DNA of 64,000 bases from CG2-30-46-19 sp034414555 (GTDB lineage Bacteria > Chloroflexota > Dehalococcoidia > GIF9 > AB-539-J10). The stretch is taken from positions 61,022 through 125,021 of the forward strand of contig DAOUMA010000006.1 of assembly GCA_034414555.1 (NCBI GenBank), written 5' to 3'. The notes under the pieces were generated by a model. The model saw nothing but the letters and a program-made list of their open reading frames with translations, had not been told where the DNA came from and ran no database searches. A program made the position numbers and the translations under genes. This document shows, in pieces, positions 7,722-15,179 of the stretch. Position 1 is the first letter of the stretch; the number at the start of each line of letters is the position of its first letter.

Positions 7722-8383
7722 CGGAATCAATAGTGAATCCGTTTCTTGAAATCGGAGAGGAAAGCAACCCTTTTTCACGTTGTCATGACACTCTTTTGGA
7801 GATGGGCCTTTTAGATAGTGAAGAGAAAGCGAAGGAGGTTTTTGAGAAACTCAAAGAACGTAGGAGCCCCGAGTTAGAGAACGATAATAAGAGAATAGAT
7901 ATTTTGATAGAGAAAGGTGAAAAAGAAATTGCGTTGGCTGACGACGAGAATGTGAAAGTCGTGATAGACCCAAAGGTTGAGCCAATACAAGAGTACATAA
8001 AACAAAGGGAAATAGAAAGCAACCGAATAGTTATCAGAATATCGCCTACCATTTTCTATCCAAAAGAGGTCATGTTTTTGGGTAAACCGTTTACAGTATA
8101 TTATGTTGCTGGAGAAGAAGAGTTACCTGGTCTTAGTGTTGATAGCGAAAGATACAAGATATTTGTTAACCCGTTTAATCTGGAAATATCAAAATATAGC
8201 TTATCTTTCATTGAGGTTTGCATAGCTACTGAGATAGCATATATATATTCAAGAACAAAAGACGAAATGAGATCCTTTATTCTTAGGCTACTCGGAGCGA
8301 AATTGAAAAAAGAATACCAAAATCCTAGAAAATATCTTTTCTCTTTAAAGGACGAATTACAGAGAAGACAGCGGAGCAAGTGA
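7697..8383 (+). CDS. Unknown protein of the ATPase-cyclase operon
   Basis: A 228-aa protein starting at a TTG (7697, behind AAGAAAGG) inside the ATPase gene; a GTG at 7733 is another possible start. The first half is charged and helical (EEKAKEVFEKLKERR, then a Glu/Lys-rich stretch), the second half has alternating strands (VIRISPTIFYPKEVMFLGKPFTVYY) followed by an amphipathic helical C-terminus. I recognise no family, no membrane segment and no metal motif. The tight position between an ATPase and a nucleotide cyclase, with overlaps at both ends, argues that the three products work together, perhaps with this one as adaptor. Confidence 0.75.
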   Translation: MGVQSKQVTESIVNPFLEIGEESNPFSRCHDTLLEMGLLDSEEKAKEVFEKLKERRSPELENDNKRIDILIEKGEKEIALADDENVKVVIDPKVEPIQEYIKQREIESNRIVIRISPTIFYPKEVMFLGKPFTVYYVAGEEELPGLSVDSERYKIFVNPFNLEISKYSLSFIEVCIATEIAYIYSRTKDEMRSFILRLLGAKLKKEYQNPRKYLFSLKDELQRRQRSK

Positions 8384-9564
8384 TGTCCGACTATGGTGTG
8401 ACGAAAACGGATGCATTATTGCTGTTCACTGATATTGTGGATTCGTCAGTTTACAGTTCTATTCTGGGTATTGAAAGATTTGCGCGTCAAGTAATGTTGT
8501 TTCAAAGTTTATTCGAGGAGTTAGGCAATCAATACTTTCGTGATAAGCCGTCATTTGAAGAACAAACCGTAGCATGGTGTCAGGTTGAATCAAGAGGAGA
8601 TGAAGGAATAGTATTTATAGTTGATCCGGAAGAAGATGGAACGGAACTAGTCAATAGGGCAATTAGATTCGCATTTGAGCTTAAAGCAAGGATGAAGATA
8701 CTTCATAGAAAGCAAGTGGACATACCCCCACAAGAAATGAAAGTGGCTGTTGGTATTCATTATGGTGAGGTTGCAGTAATAAACAGACCTAAGATGATAA
8801 ATGATGTGTATAGAAATCCGATCGACAAGATTCTAGGTTATTCAATAAACTACGCGAAAAGAGTAGAATCAAGTTCAAGGGTTGGCAGGTTTTCACAAGT
8901 TTTCTTATCGAAAGAAGCAGCTGATTTAATATCATATTCACCAATAGCACTACATAAACATGAGGTGCCATTGAAAGGTATTCATCCTAAAGAGGACGTA
9001 TATGAAGTTAGGAGCGCATTTCTGGAAAATGTACCCATTGCAGCGAAAGATGGAGCGGGTGAAATAGAGGAAGAGGAGTTTTTCAGATACCTTATCAAAA
9101 ATCTTGAAGAAGAGGATTTTTTAAGAGATCCGTGGTTAAAAAGCTTTACTGTTTCTGTACTAAGTGAAAGAAAGGATGCTGTCCAAGGAACTGAGTTGGA
9201 GAAGGATTACTCTGAGAAGATTGATGAAATTGCTTGGGGAAAATTAGTTGAGGACGATCCAATTCTTTTATACTGGAGATCCAAGGTTTGTGAAAATGAA
9301 GAAAAATATTCTAGGGCAATTTCATGTTTAAAGGAAATAGTGGGAATGTATCCATACTTCATACGTGCAAGAATATGTCTGATAGACAATTGTCACAAAA
9401 TGATAAAGCGCGCAGACAAGATGTCAGCCGAAGCCATATACGTGCGGGATACTGCTGAAGAATTATTAGAGAAATACGGTGGACTACTGTTAGATAAAGA
9501 GCAACAGCAGCTAAAAGAAATATTAGAGGAAATAAAGAAGATAGCAGCGATTAGAAAAGAATAA
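8383..9564 (+). CDS. Class III nucleotide cyclase with helical C-terminal half
   Basis: A 393-aa cytoplasmic protein. The cyclase homology domain fills residues 1-220: LLFTDIVDSS (first metal Asp), SRGDEGIVF (second metal Asp), VAVGIHYGEV, and the G-Y-x-I-N-x-A-x-R segment GYSINYAKRVE that stabilises the transition state. Residues 225-393 are helical and repeat-like (YWRSKVCENEEKYSRAISCL), similar to TPR hairpins. There is no membrane or receiver domain. Which nucleotide is cyclised cannot be read reliably. The start overlaps the previous stop (TGATG). Stand-alone class III cyclases occur in Pycsar antiphage systems, but no Pycsar effector is next to this one. Confidence 0.87.
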   Translation: MSDYGVTKTDALLLFTDIVDSSVYSSILGIERFARQVMLFQSLFEELGNQYFRDKPSFEEQTVAWCQVESRGDEGIVFIVDPEEDGTELVNRAIRFAFELKARMKILHRKQVDIPPQEMKVAVGIHYGEVAVINRPKMINDVYRNPIDKILGYSINYAKRVESSSRVGRFSQVFLSKEAADLISYSPIALHKHEVPLKGIHPKEDVYEVRSAFLENVPIAAKDGAGEIEEEEFFRYLIKNLEEEDFLRDPWLKSFTVSVLSERKDAVQGTELEKDYSEKIDEIAWGKLVEDDPILLYWRSKVCENEEKYSRAISCLKEIVGMYPYFIRARICLIDNCHKMIKRADKMSAEAIYVRDTAEELLEKYGGLLLDKEQQQLKEILEEIKKIAAIRKE

Positions 9565-9594
9565 AATAAAGTATCGTTTGCCTTAAATGCCGCA

Positions 9595-9659
9595 GGAATT
9601 CCAGGGACACCATACCAATCAGGCCTACTACAAGTCAGGTATTATGCCCCCAGAATACC
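9595..9659 (+). repeat. Repeat B, copy 1 of 9
   Basis: A ~65 bp imperfect palindrome. Outer arms GGAATTCCAGGGACAC... and, on the opposite strand, GGTATTC..GGG.CATAATACC match at about 17 of 22 positions; the core is CAATCAGGCCTACTACAA. It separates the cyclase operon from the RES gene. Confidence 0.9.
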
Positions 9660-9671
9660 AGCCGCAGTAGG

Positions 9672-10931
9672 TTAATCAAGTGGGCGAATTTCGATTCCTT
9701 CTAGTAGTAAATATTTTACAGGTTCTTGAGTATTCTGAATATTTAGCTCGTCAAGCTGGGTTTGAATTTCATCACAGCATTGCTCATTTGCAATGAATAA
9801 TACACATGATACCCCGCCATCATGTCTTGAGCTAGGATACAAAATACCATCGATAGAGGCGCCATCAGGAGACTTGAAAAAATGTCGTATATATTCAGTA
9901 AAAACCTGAGTTGGCACATATTCTATATGCTCAAAGCCATCTTTATTTATTGGTTTGCTAAGTTCTCTAATAAAACCGCGAAGGAATATTAATGAAGATC
10001 TCAAATGGTTAATTTCTTGGTCGAAAATGCTGGGTACTTTGGGTAGATTGGTTAAATTTAATATCGCTATTGGTCTTAATGTTTTGAAGGTAGCAATATA
10101 TACACTCTTATCTTCCCTATCTTTAGTTTCATCTATTATTTCCTGGTAGGCTGTCTCACTATCGAACGATCCGTAAAACATTGGTATTCCCGCCGGGCTC
10201 ATTCTGTTTGAGTATTTCGCTTTCTCTAAAGGAACTGTACAGAGATCTTTGGCAGTTGATAATTCCTCATCTTTTTTATGAACTCTCGCACGGAAAATCC
10301 TAACGTCAATTTCTATATTCGTTATCAACCCATAACATTCGTCTACTCCTAATATTTCGTCTGAAATACGTTCAAGAATTTTCGAAACTGGAATCATATC
10401 TGGATCATATTTCCTCTCTTCTCCATCATCAAATCGAGAAAAAATATATCGAACTTTATGCTTAACAAAATCAGAAAAATATTCCCAACTATATGTAAGG
10501 GCATCCTCTTGTCTAAGGCCATACGGATCTAACTGACACCATAAGCTATCGCCTAATGAAGAGGCGATAGCCATTAAAACATCCGTATTATCCATCTCAA
10601 AGAGTTCTTCAATCTGATCTGTTACTAGTTCATACCCTGTATAAACTGAAGCTCCCTGATACCCGCCTTCGGCGCTTTCCCATCCCATGCATTCTGCCGG
10701 GTCTTCCCATTCAGTGTGAATACATTCACAGATATAGTCGACCAATTGCACTAAAGCTATAGCAATAGGCTCATCCGATTCCTTTAAGCAATAACTGCAT
10801 TTATATTCATCTGCTTTTTCCCTTATGAAATTTTTCAGAGCATAGTCAGAGATACATTCGGCACAGACATTTTTATCTGGCACATTACCATAACCTAACT
10901 CCATCTGCCGTTCCAATTGTTCTTTGGACAT
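9672..10931 (-). CDS. HEPN/RES-N-terminal plus RES domain protein, likely NAD-consuming
   Basis: A 419-aa protein. Residues 20-50 carry two CxxC pairs (VCAEC, KCSYC) of a small zinc finger. The middle is helical and matches the HEPN/RES N-terminal type. The C-terminal half is a RES domain: IFRARVH opens it, then YSNRMSPAGIPMFYGSFDSETAYQE, the family's R-x-x-P-x-GIP-x-(L/F)Y-x-(A/G) block. RES proteins degrade NAD+ (phosphorolysis or hydrolysis), usually as toxins paired with Xre-type antitoxins. No antitoxin gene lies beside this one, so it may be self-controlled by its N-terminal part and act in abortive defence. That role is inference. It is the first cassette of the repeat B array. Confidence 0.8.
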   Translation of the reverse strand: MSKEQLERQMELGYGNVPDKNVCAECISDYALKNFIREKADEYKCSYCLKESDEPIAIALVQLVDYICECIHTEWEDPAECMGWESAEGGYQGASVYTGYELVTDQIEELFEMDNTDVLMAIASSLGDSLWCQLDPYGLRQEDALTYSWEYFSDFVKHKVRYIFSRFDDGEERKYDPDMIPVSKILERISDEILGVDECYGLITNIEIDVRIFRARVHKKDEELSTAKDLCTVPLEKAKYSNRMSPAGIPMFYGSFDSETAYQEIIDETKDREDKSVYIATFKTLRPIAILNLTNLPKVPSIFDQEINHLRSSLIFLRGFIRELSKPINKDGFEHIEYVPTQVFTEYIRHFFKSPDGASIDGILYPSSRHDGGVSCVLFIANEQCCDEIQTQLDELNIQNTQEPVKYLLLEGIEIRPLD

Positions 10932-11055
10932 ATCAGTACCTTTAATATTATTTATCTATTCCCCACGCCTTTTTCATAACCAGCTACGGCGCACAGGGCG
11001 GCATCTACAAAATCGGTATTCCAGAGAATGCCGGTATCATATCATCTATTATATC

Positions 11056-11117
11056 GAATTCCAGGGACACCATACCAATCAGGCCTACTACAAATCAGGT
11101 ATTATTCCCCCAGAATA
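11056..11117 (+). repeat. Repeat B, copy 2 of 9
   Basis: Same element, GAATTCCAGGGACACC to CAGAATA. It lies between the RES gene and the next minus-strand gene. The ~120 bp before it hold no recognisable gene, though one frame reads like a piece of protein (SYGAQGGIYKIGIPENAG). Confidence 0.9.
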
Positions 11118-11128
11118 AAGGCTTTAAG

Positions 11129-11782
11129 CTATCTGGGCGACTCTGCAACACCCGCCGGGAGCGGATCAATGACCCAGCGCCCTGGTGGATAAGCGAAGCC
11201 AACTCTGTCCCTGCTCAGGAGCAGAACCCTTCGCCGCCTAGCATCCCTGTCGCACCAACGTTCCAGAGTTTTCTTGAGATCCCCGTACCTGTCCTCGCTT
11301 TGGCTTTCGTGAACATCATGGTCAACAAATTCGATGAAGTACAGTCGAGTCTGTTGAGCCCCTTCTACCTGACCAATTTTCGCTAGGTCTCTCAAGTCTT
11401 TCCTCACGTCGTTCACGGGACTTATTTGCCCCCTACCGTGCTTAATTTGGATTGCAGCTAGTAGTTTGCGGCTTGGAGCGGTCTGAGGGCGGGAGTCTTT
11501 CCAATCCTCTCGGTATAAATTGATCTCGTAAGGATGCCAGATCACCATGTCAATGAACCGGCTCTTTACACATGGCCAGTGCAGATGGACAAGTTGACGG
11601 TGATAGCCATCCCGATCGGGAACCTTCATCAGGGGCAACCGCGTCAATTGACCAAACAACGATGCTTCAATATCTGCTTCGCTACGGAAGTCGAAAGCTC
11701 CCTCGCCTTCATTCGTAACGAACCGGCGAGCGATCTGTCGAATGCAAGTTTCGAGTGCTACGCGATATTCGCTGAGCCTCAT
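11129..11782 (-). CDS. Unknown protein, possibly PD-(D/E)XK nuclease-like
   Basis: A 217-aa soluble protein with an ATG start. After SEADIEASLFGQL it has FIDMVIWHP and, about 35 residues later, LLAAIQIKHGRG. An acid in a strand followed by a strand ending (Q/E)-x-K is the active-site layout of PD-(D/E)XK nucleases, with Gln in place of the usual Glu. The C-terminus is Arg-rich (DRDARRRRVLLL). The fold assignment is inference from this pattern only. It fills one interval of the repeat B array and has no partner gene. Confidence 0.6.
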   Translation of the reverse strand: MRLSEYRVALETCIRQIARRFVTNEGEGAFDFRSEADIEASLFGQLTRLPLMKVPDRDGYHRQLVHLHWPCVKSRFIDMVIWHPYEINLYREDWKDSRPQTAPSRKLLAAIQIKHGRGQISPVNDVRKDLRDLAKIGQVEGAQQTRLYFIEFVDHDVHESQSEDRYGDLKKTLERWCDRDARRRRVLLLSRDRVGFAYPPGRWVIDPLPAGVAESPR

Positions 11783-11839
11783 CTATTTGTTCTTCGCTTA
11801 GGGTTATTCAACAAAAGTATAGCAGAAACAGATCTTTGA

Positions 11840-11903
11840 GAATTTCAGGGACACCATGCCAATTAGGCTTACTACAAATTAGGTATTATGCCCCCGGAAT
11901 AGC
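11840..11903 (+). repeat. Repeat B, copy 3 of 9 (divergent)
   Basis: GAATTTCAGGGACACCATG ... GGTATTATGCCCCCGGAAT. It has more changes than most copies (TTAGGCTTACTAC), but both outer arms remain. Confidence 0.88.
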
Positions 11904-11973
11904 ACCATAGTGGGATTGAAAGCACTTTAGGGACTTGATGCGGAGTGAGGGCGGAGGAACTGCGAATTACCAG
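11904..11973 (+). repeat. Extended flank shared with the segment after repeat B copy 8
   Basis: CCATAGTGG, then TGAAAGCACTTTAGGGA and TTGATGCGGAGTGA recur at 15857-15925. These two repeat B copies therefore belong to a longer duplicated unit of about 130 bp. The remaining ~125 bp up to the NYN gene show no gene. Confidence 0.75.
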
Positions 11974-12099
11974 CCGATTAAGGCTGCGCCATACCAACAG
12001 TTAACCCCGCATTACCTTTCTCGATAAAAAAGAAGCCCGCTTGAGCTCAATTGCCCCACCAGTGTCCATAAATGGTTAGCTATGGCTGCTCTTCTTCTC

Positions 12100-12711
12100 T
12101 TACTTCCATAAAGATGGGCATCGCAGAATATAGCCGTCTGCCTTCTTTATCTCTTCAGGGAAAAGACTTTTAGCAATCTTGCTACGACCGATAACTAAGC
12201 TGTTACTAGCAGAATTTGCTAAGCCAATAGAGTATCGACCTGGAGGAGACGCAACGACTACTCGCTTGCTAGGGAATAGCTCTCTCACTGTTTTGACTGG
12301 CGGGACCAGGTCGCTATCTGCTGAGATAAGCAGAGCGACATCGAATTCATCTTGGTAGGCATCTTTGAGGATCTCTACAGCAATGTTGACGTCTGTCATT
12401 TTTTCGTTAGGTACTTCGTCCTGAAAGCCACACTGGGAACATTGACGAGGATTGAGTTGATATTTCCCATAGAAAATCTGAAACTCACTGAGAGTCTCCA
12501 GAGCCTCAATGTAGGTTGACTGCCGTTTCTCTTTATCTGGTGGCCCTGCGATTCTTGCCGTGAAATATTTCGTAAGAAGTAACCTTTGATTCGGTTTCAA
12601 CAAATTTTGCGCCAACATTTGTATATTCAACCAATAATATCGTCTCCAGCCTTTGGATTTTAGTCCAAAGTAAAGATTAAATCCGTCGACATACGCAATT
12701 ACACGTTCCAT
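12100..12711 (-). CDS. NYN-domain (PIN-like) putative RNase
   Basis: About 203 aa. The NYN pattern is clear: VIAYVDGFNLYFGL at the start (first catalytic Asp), KMTDVNIAVEIL (second Asp) and VALLISADSDLVPPVKTV (ADSD catalytic pair). A CSQCGF pair suggests a zinc knuckle. NYN proteins are metal-dependent ribonucleases of the PIN-like fold. The frame opens to a TTG at 12738, but the ATG at 12711 begins nearer the conserved core, and a plus-strand -35 box overlaps the TTG. It has its own repeat B interval; the divergent small RNA candidate next to it could be a partner. Confidence 0.85.
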   Translation of the reverse strand: MERVIAYVDGFNLYFGLKSKGWRRYYWLNIQMLAQNLLKPNQRLLLTKYFTARIAGPPDKEKRQSTYIEALETLSEFQIFYGKYQLNPRQCSQCGFQDEVPNEKMTDVNIAVEILKDAYQDEFDVALLISADSDLVPPVKTVRELFPSKRVVVASPPGRYSIGLANSASNSLVIGRSKIAKSLFPEEIKKADGYILRCPSLWK

Positions 12712-12731
12712 ATGAGTGACACCAAAGTCAC

Positions 12732-12760
12732 TTGACAAATCCTAACTGTTTTACTACTAT
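12732..12760 (+). promoter_or_regulatory. Strong promoter divergent from the NYN gene
   Basis: Perfect TTGACA at 12732-12737, 17 bp, TACTAT at 12755-12760, with a second -10-like TATAAT at 12760-12765. Expected start near 12767. No coding frame follows before the terminator at 12797. Confidence 0.6.
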
Positions 12761-12766
12761 ATAATC

Positions 12767-12832
12767 AACAGCGCCAGGGTGAGTAGCCTTGGCCCGACAG
12801 TCTCTCTTCAAAGGAGAGACTGTTTCTTTTTG
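12767..12832 (+). ncRNA. Candidate structured small RNA (~66 nt)
   Basis: Bounded by a consensus-like promoter and an intrinsic terminator only about 65 nt apart. The first part folds into a 7-bp hairpin (GCCAGGG at 12773-12779 with CCTTGGC at 12787-12793, loop TGAGTAG); the second is the terminator stem. No start codon with a ribosome site is present. It might be an antitoxin or regulatory RNA of the NYN cassette, or a leftover attenuator whose gene has been lost. Confidence 0.45.
12797..12832 (+). terminator. Intrinsic terminator
   Basis: ACAGTCTCTC (12797-12806), 7-nt loop, GAGAGACTGT (12814-12823), then TTCTTTTTG. A perfect 10-bp stem with a T-tract. Confidence 0.85.
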
Positions 12833-12868
12833 AACTGATTCCACCGCAATATTATATCTCTTAGCTGC

Positions 12869-12931
12869 GAATTCCAGGGGCACCATACCAATCAGGCCTG
12901 CTGCAAATCAGGTATTATGTCCCCCGAATAC
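12869..12931 (+). repeat. Repeat B, copy 4 of 9
   Basis: GAATTCCAGGGGCACC ... TATTATGTCCCCCGAATAC, with GCCTGCTGC in the core. It lies between the small RNA and the HicBA unit. Confidence 0.9.
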
Positions 12932-12970
12932 ACCGTATATTCTCAATCAGAGCCAATCGCAAGGCGGCAC

Positions 12971-13000
12971 TTCAAACTCTGTTTAAGACTGTGCTACACT
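12971..13000 (+). promoter_or_regulatory. Possible promoter of the hicBA unit
   Basis: TTCAAA at 12971-12976, 18 bp, TGC-TACACT at 12992-13000 (an extended -10). About 48 nt of leader precede the hicB ATG. Confidence 0.4.
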
Positions 13001-13055
13001 TATTGATGACCGGCAGGGTCAGGTGAGGGAATCAAACCCTGCCCAGGAGTGAAAT

Positions 13056-13265
13056 ATGGAAAAGGAGATAATCTTTCTGGTAGAGGAAGCTCCGGAAGGC
13101 GGTTATACCGCCAGGGCACTCGGATATGACATCTTTACCGAAGCCGATTCCTTTGCAGAACTGAAAAGGATGGTGCAGGACGCCACGCAGTGCCATTTTG
13201 AGGCTAAAGAGATGCCCCGGCTCATCCGCCTGCACATGGTAAAGGACGAGGTAATCGCCGTATGA
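13056..13265 (+). CDS. HicB-family antitoxin-like protein
   Basis: A 69-aa protein behind CAGGAG. It has the minimal HicB fold: MEKEIIFLVEEAPEGGYTARAL, then a (T/S)-E-A-D-SFAELKRMV helix and a terminal strand (IRLHMVKDEVIAV). It lacks a C-terminal DNA-binding helix. The stop overlaps the ATG of hicA (ATGA at 13262-13265), the usual coupling in hicBA pairs. Because hicA carries a frameshift, the pair as written would make no toxin. Confidence 0.8.
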   Translation: MEKEIIFLVEEAPEGGYTARALGYDIFTEADSFAELKRMVQDATQCHFEAKEMPRLIRLHMVKDEVIAV

Positions 13266-13506
13266 AGCTCCCCAGGGACATGGGCGGGAGGAACTCGCTG
13301 CCCTCCTGGGCAGGTACGGCTATAAGATAACCCGCCAGACCGGTAGCCATATACGGCTCACATCCACCTCTAAAGGCTTTGAACATCACATCACCATTCC
13401 CAGGCACAAACCTCTCAGAGTCGGCACCCTGAGCAGTATCGTGAATGAGATTGCCGCTTACCTTGAAATAGAGCGTCAAAAACTAGTCGAAGAGCTATTT
13501 AGGTGA
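13262..13506 (+). pseudogene. hicA with a single-base frameshift
   Basis: The ATG at 13262 gives MKLPRDMGG and then stops early. One extra G in the G-run at 13286-13288 would continue as EELAALLGRYGYKITRQTGSH, i.e. a full HicA of about 81 aa with the catalytic-His motif TGSHIRL, the ITIPRHKPL strand and the VGTLSSIVNEI helix, ending TGA at 13504-13506. Everything downstream is intact, so either the lesion is very recent or it is a homopolymer sequencing error. Confidence 0.85.
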
Positions 13507-13533
13507 ATAAACCCTCAGGGAAAGATTAGCCAC

Positions 13534-13596
13534 AATTCCAGGGACACCATACCAATCAGGCCTACTACAAATTAAGTATTATTTCCCCAGAATACC
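13534..13596 (+). repeat. Repeat B, copy 5 of 9
   Basis: AATTCCAGGGACACCATACC ... AAGTATTATTTCCCCAGAATACC. It lies 27 bp after the hicA stop. A further ~130 bp to the EVE gene hold only its promoter. Confidence 0.9.
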
Positions 13597-13675
13597 CACT
13601 TTTTGAGAAGCAACTTGTTGCAGCGTTACAGCACCTGGTATTTTTCTTATTTGAGACCCGTGGGCTGAGTTTATC

Positions 13676-13684
13676 TGGTATAAT
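13676..13684 (+). promoter_or_regulatory. Extended -10 promoter of the EVE gene
   Basis: TGGTATAAT is a perfect extended -10. It lies 45 bp before the ATG at 13730. No clear -35 at 17 bp; TTGAGA lies at 22 bp. Confidence 0.5.
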
Positions 13685-13729
13685 TAGTATAAGCTCTCAA
13701 TCAAAAAACTACCATTCAGGAGGTTAAAA

Positions 13730-14200
13730 ATGCAATACTGGATACTTCACCACAACCCTAAGCTCTTATCTATCATTCCTCACCCACCTGGCGTTCCGCA
13801 AAATAGGGACTATTGGCACATAAGTAGATATGGAGATGAGATAGCTGTTGGCGACGTAGCATTCGTTTGGCACGCAGGCACCAACAGAGGCATCTATGAT
13901 ATTGCGAAGGTACTCTCTGTACCTCCTCATAAGAGGGAGGCTGATGACCAAATAGAGCGGCTTAAGAAGAGTGATAACCCCTCTTGGACAGACACGCATG
14001 AGAGGGAAAGGCTTCGGCAACTACGCACTGTCTTAATAGAAAGCCAATACCCTGGCGGGTTAAAGTCCCCGGTTTTGGTAGAAGAACTCAGAAATCGTGG
14101 TTTCGGCGACCTTCCGGTTATTCGTATGCCACAACGGGGAATTTATCGCGTGGAACCGGCTGTGGGAGTGCGGTTATTGGAATACATACGGACGCGATGA
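13730..14200 (+). CDS. EVE-domain (PUA-like) protein
   Basis: A 156-aa single-domain protein behind CAGGAGG. MQYWILHHNP at the start, DYWHISRYGDEIAVGDVAFVWHAGTNRGIYDIAKVL in pieces (W-x-x-S, GD-x-x-FVW-x-AG, RGIY), and the RMPQRGIYRV strand near the end fit the EVE family of the PUA superfamily. EVE and related domains bind modified bases in DNA or RNA and often serve as readers in restriction systems. No nuclease domain is fused here. It is a one-gene unit between repeat B copies 5 and 6. Confidence 0.82.
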   Translation: MQYWILHHNPKLLSIIPHPPGVPQNRDYWHISRYGDEIAVGDVAFVWHAGTNRGIYDIAKVLSVPPHKREADDQIERLKKSDNPSWTDTHERERLRQLRTVLIESQYPGGLKSPVLVEELRNRGFGDLPVIRMPQRGIYRVEPAVGVRLLEYIRTR

Positions 14201-14210
14201 TAGGCGCATC

Positions 14211-14274
14211 GAGTTCCAGGGACACCATACCAATCAGGCCTACTACAAATCAGGTATTATGTCCCCCGAATACC
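14211..14274 (+). repeat. Repeat B, copy 6 of 9
   Basis: GAGTTCCAGGGACACCATACC ... GGTATTATGTCCCCCGAATACC, close to consensus. It starts 10 bp after the EVE stop. Confidence 0.9.
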
Positions 14275-14307
14275 AAGTAGAATAAACAGTTACGGAGGTA
14301 AAAGTAA

Positions 14308-15015
14308 ATGCTGAAAATACGTCCAACGTCACTATTCTCCACAAAGCAGGAATTCCTTAACTATGTCCATATTTACAACAGCAATTACAGGGTGCATTCA
14401 GATAGTAAAGACAATTACTTAAACCTAATGAAAATGTACGCTGAAGCAGAGGATTATCACACACTACTACGGAATAGCAATTACATTTCCTTAGCGTACC
14501 AGACTCTTCAAGATTGGAATATGGACCAGAGAGGAGCCAAGCTCGGAGGCTTATCTGCCTTTAGAAATTCGATACTGTCTTATGTTGAGTCTCTAACTCA
14601 CTTGAAAGAACATCGTCTGGAACTTCTGAGCACGTCCGAACTAGGGAAGGTATTGCTGGAGTTAAAGAGCTTATTCGTTAATCTAAAAGTAATGCAAACA
14701 CAAGCCAGGATTGTAGGAGTATCAAAGACTCTTCATTTTCTTCTCCCGAATCTTGTGATGCCTGTAGATCGAGGAAACATCCTTAGTTTACTTTACTTGG
14801 GCAGCAAGTATTCTGCAAATCCTGAGAGAGAATTCCGGTACTTTACTGAAATATTTGAGGAATATCGACACCTCTGTCATAAACTGGGTCTATCAGTAAG
14901 AGATGTAGACGGGTTGGAATGGAATTCCTCTATTCCCAAAATGATAGATAATGCTCTGATAGGCTTTCTTAGTGAACTACTAAAAGGGAAGGTGGTAATC
15001 AAACCTGTAAGTTAA
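14308..15015 (+). CDS. Unknown protein with SKTLHFLLPNLVMPVDR motif
   Basis: A 235-aa helical, soluble protein with a CGGAGGT ribosome site. The stretch SKTLHFLLPNLVMPVDR (about residues 139-155) recurs, as I recall, in many uncharacterised proteins of accessory regions as a K-x-LH-x-L-P-x-L-x-(P)-x-DR block, but I cannot name a function. No metal cluster, membrane segment or nuclease motif stands out. It is a single-gene unit between repeat B copies 6 and 7. Confidence 0.7.
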   Translation: MLKIRPTSLFSTKQEFLNYVHIYNSNYRVHSDSKDNYLNLMKMYAEAEDYHTLLRNSNYISLAYQTLQDWNMDQRGAKLGGLSAFRNSILSYVESLTHLKEHRLELLSTSELGKVLLELKSLFVNLKVMQTQARIVGVSKTLHFLLPNLVMPVDRGNILSLLYLGSKYSANPEREFRYFTEIFEEYRHLCHKLGLSVRDVDGLEWNSSIPKMIDNALIGFLSELLKGKVVIKPVS

Positions 15016-15053
15016 ATGAGTGTAATCCTCCGGCGAAAATGGCACGTCCTCTA

Positions 15054-15117
15054 GAATCCCAGGGACACCATACCAATCAGGCCTACTACAAATCAGGTAT
15101 TATATCCCTAGAATACC
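15054..15117 (+). repeat. Repeat B, copy 7 of 9
   Basis: GAATCCCAGGGACACCATACC ... GGTATTATATCCCTAGAATACC. An open frame runs through it into the following gene, but the other copies contain stops or shifts, so the repeat is not coding. Confidence 0.9.
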
Positions 15118-15179
15118 GCTATTTGCGTGAAAGCTCTCAAGGGCTTTATCATTCTGATAAAGCAATAGGAGAAAATATC

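Noticed and set aside
8383..9564. A complete Pycsar defence system
   Set aside because: No membrane, TIR or cyclic-nucleotide-binding effector gene is adjacent; the partners are an ATPase, a radical SAM protein and an unknown. The similarity is limited to a stand-alone class III cyclase.
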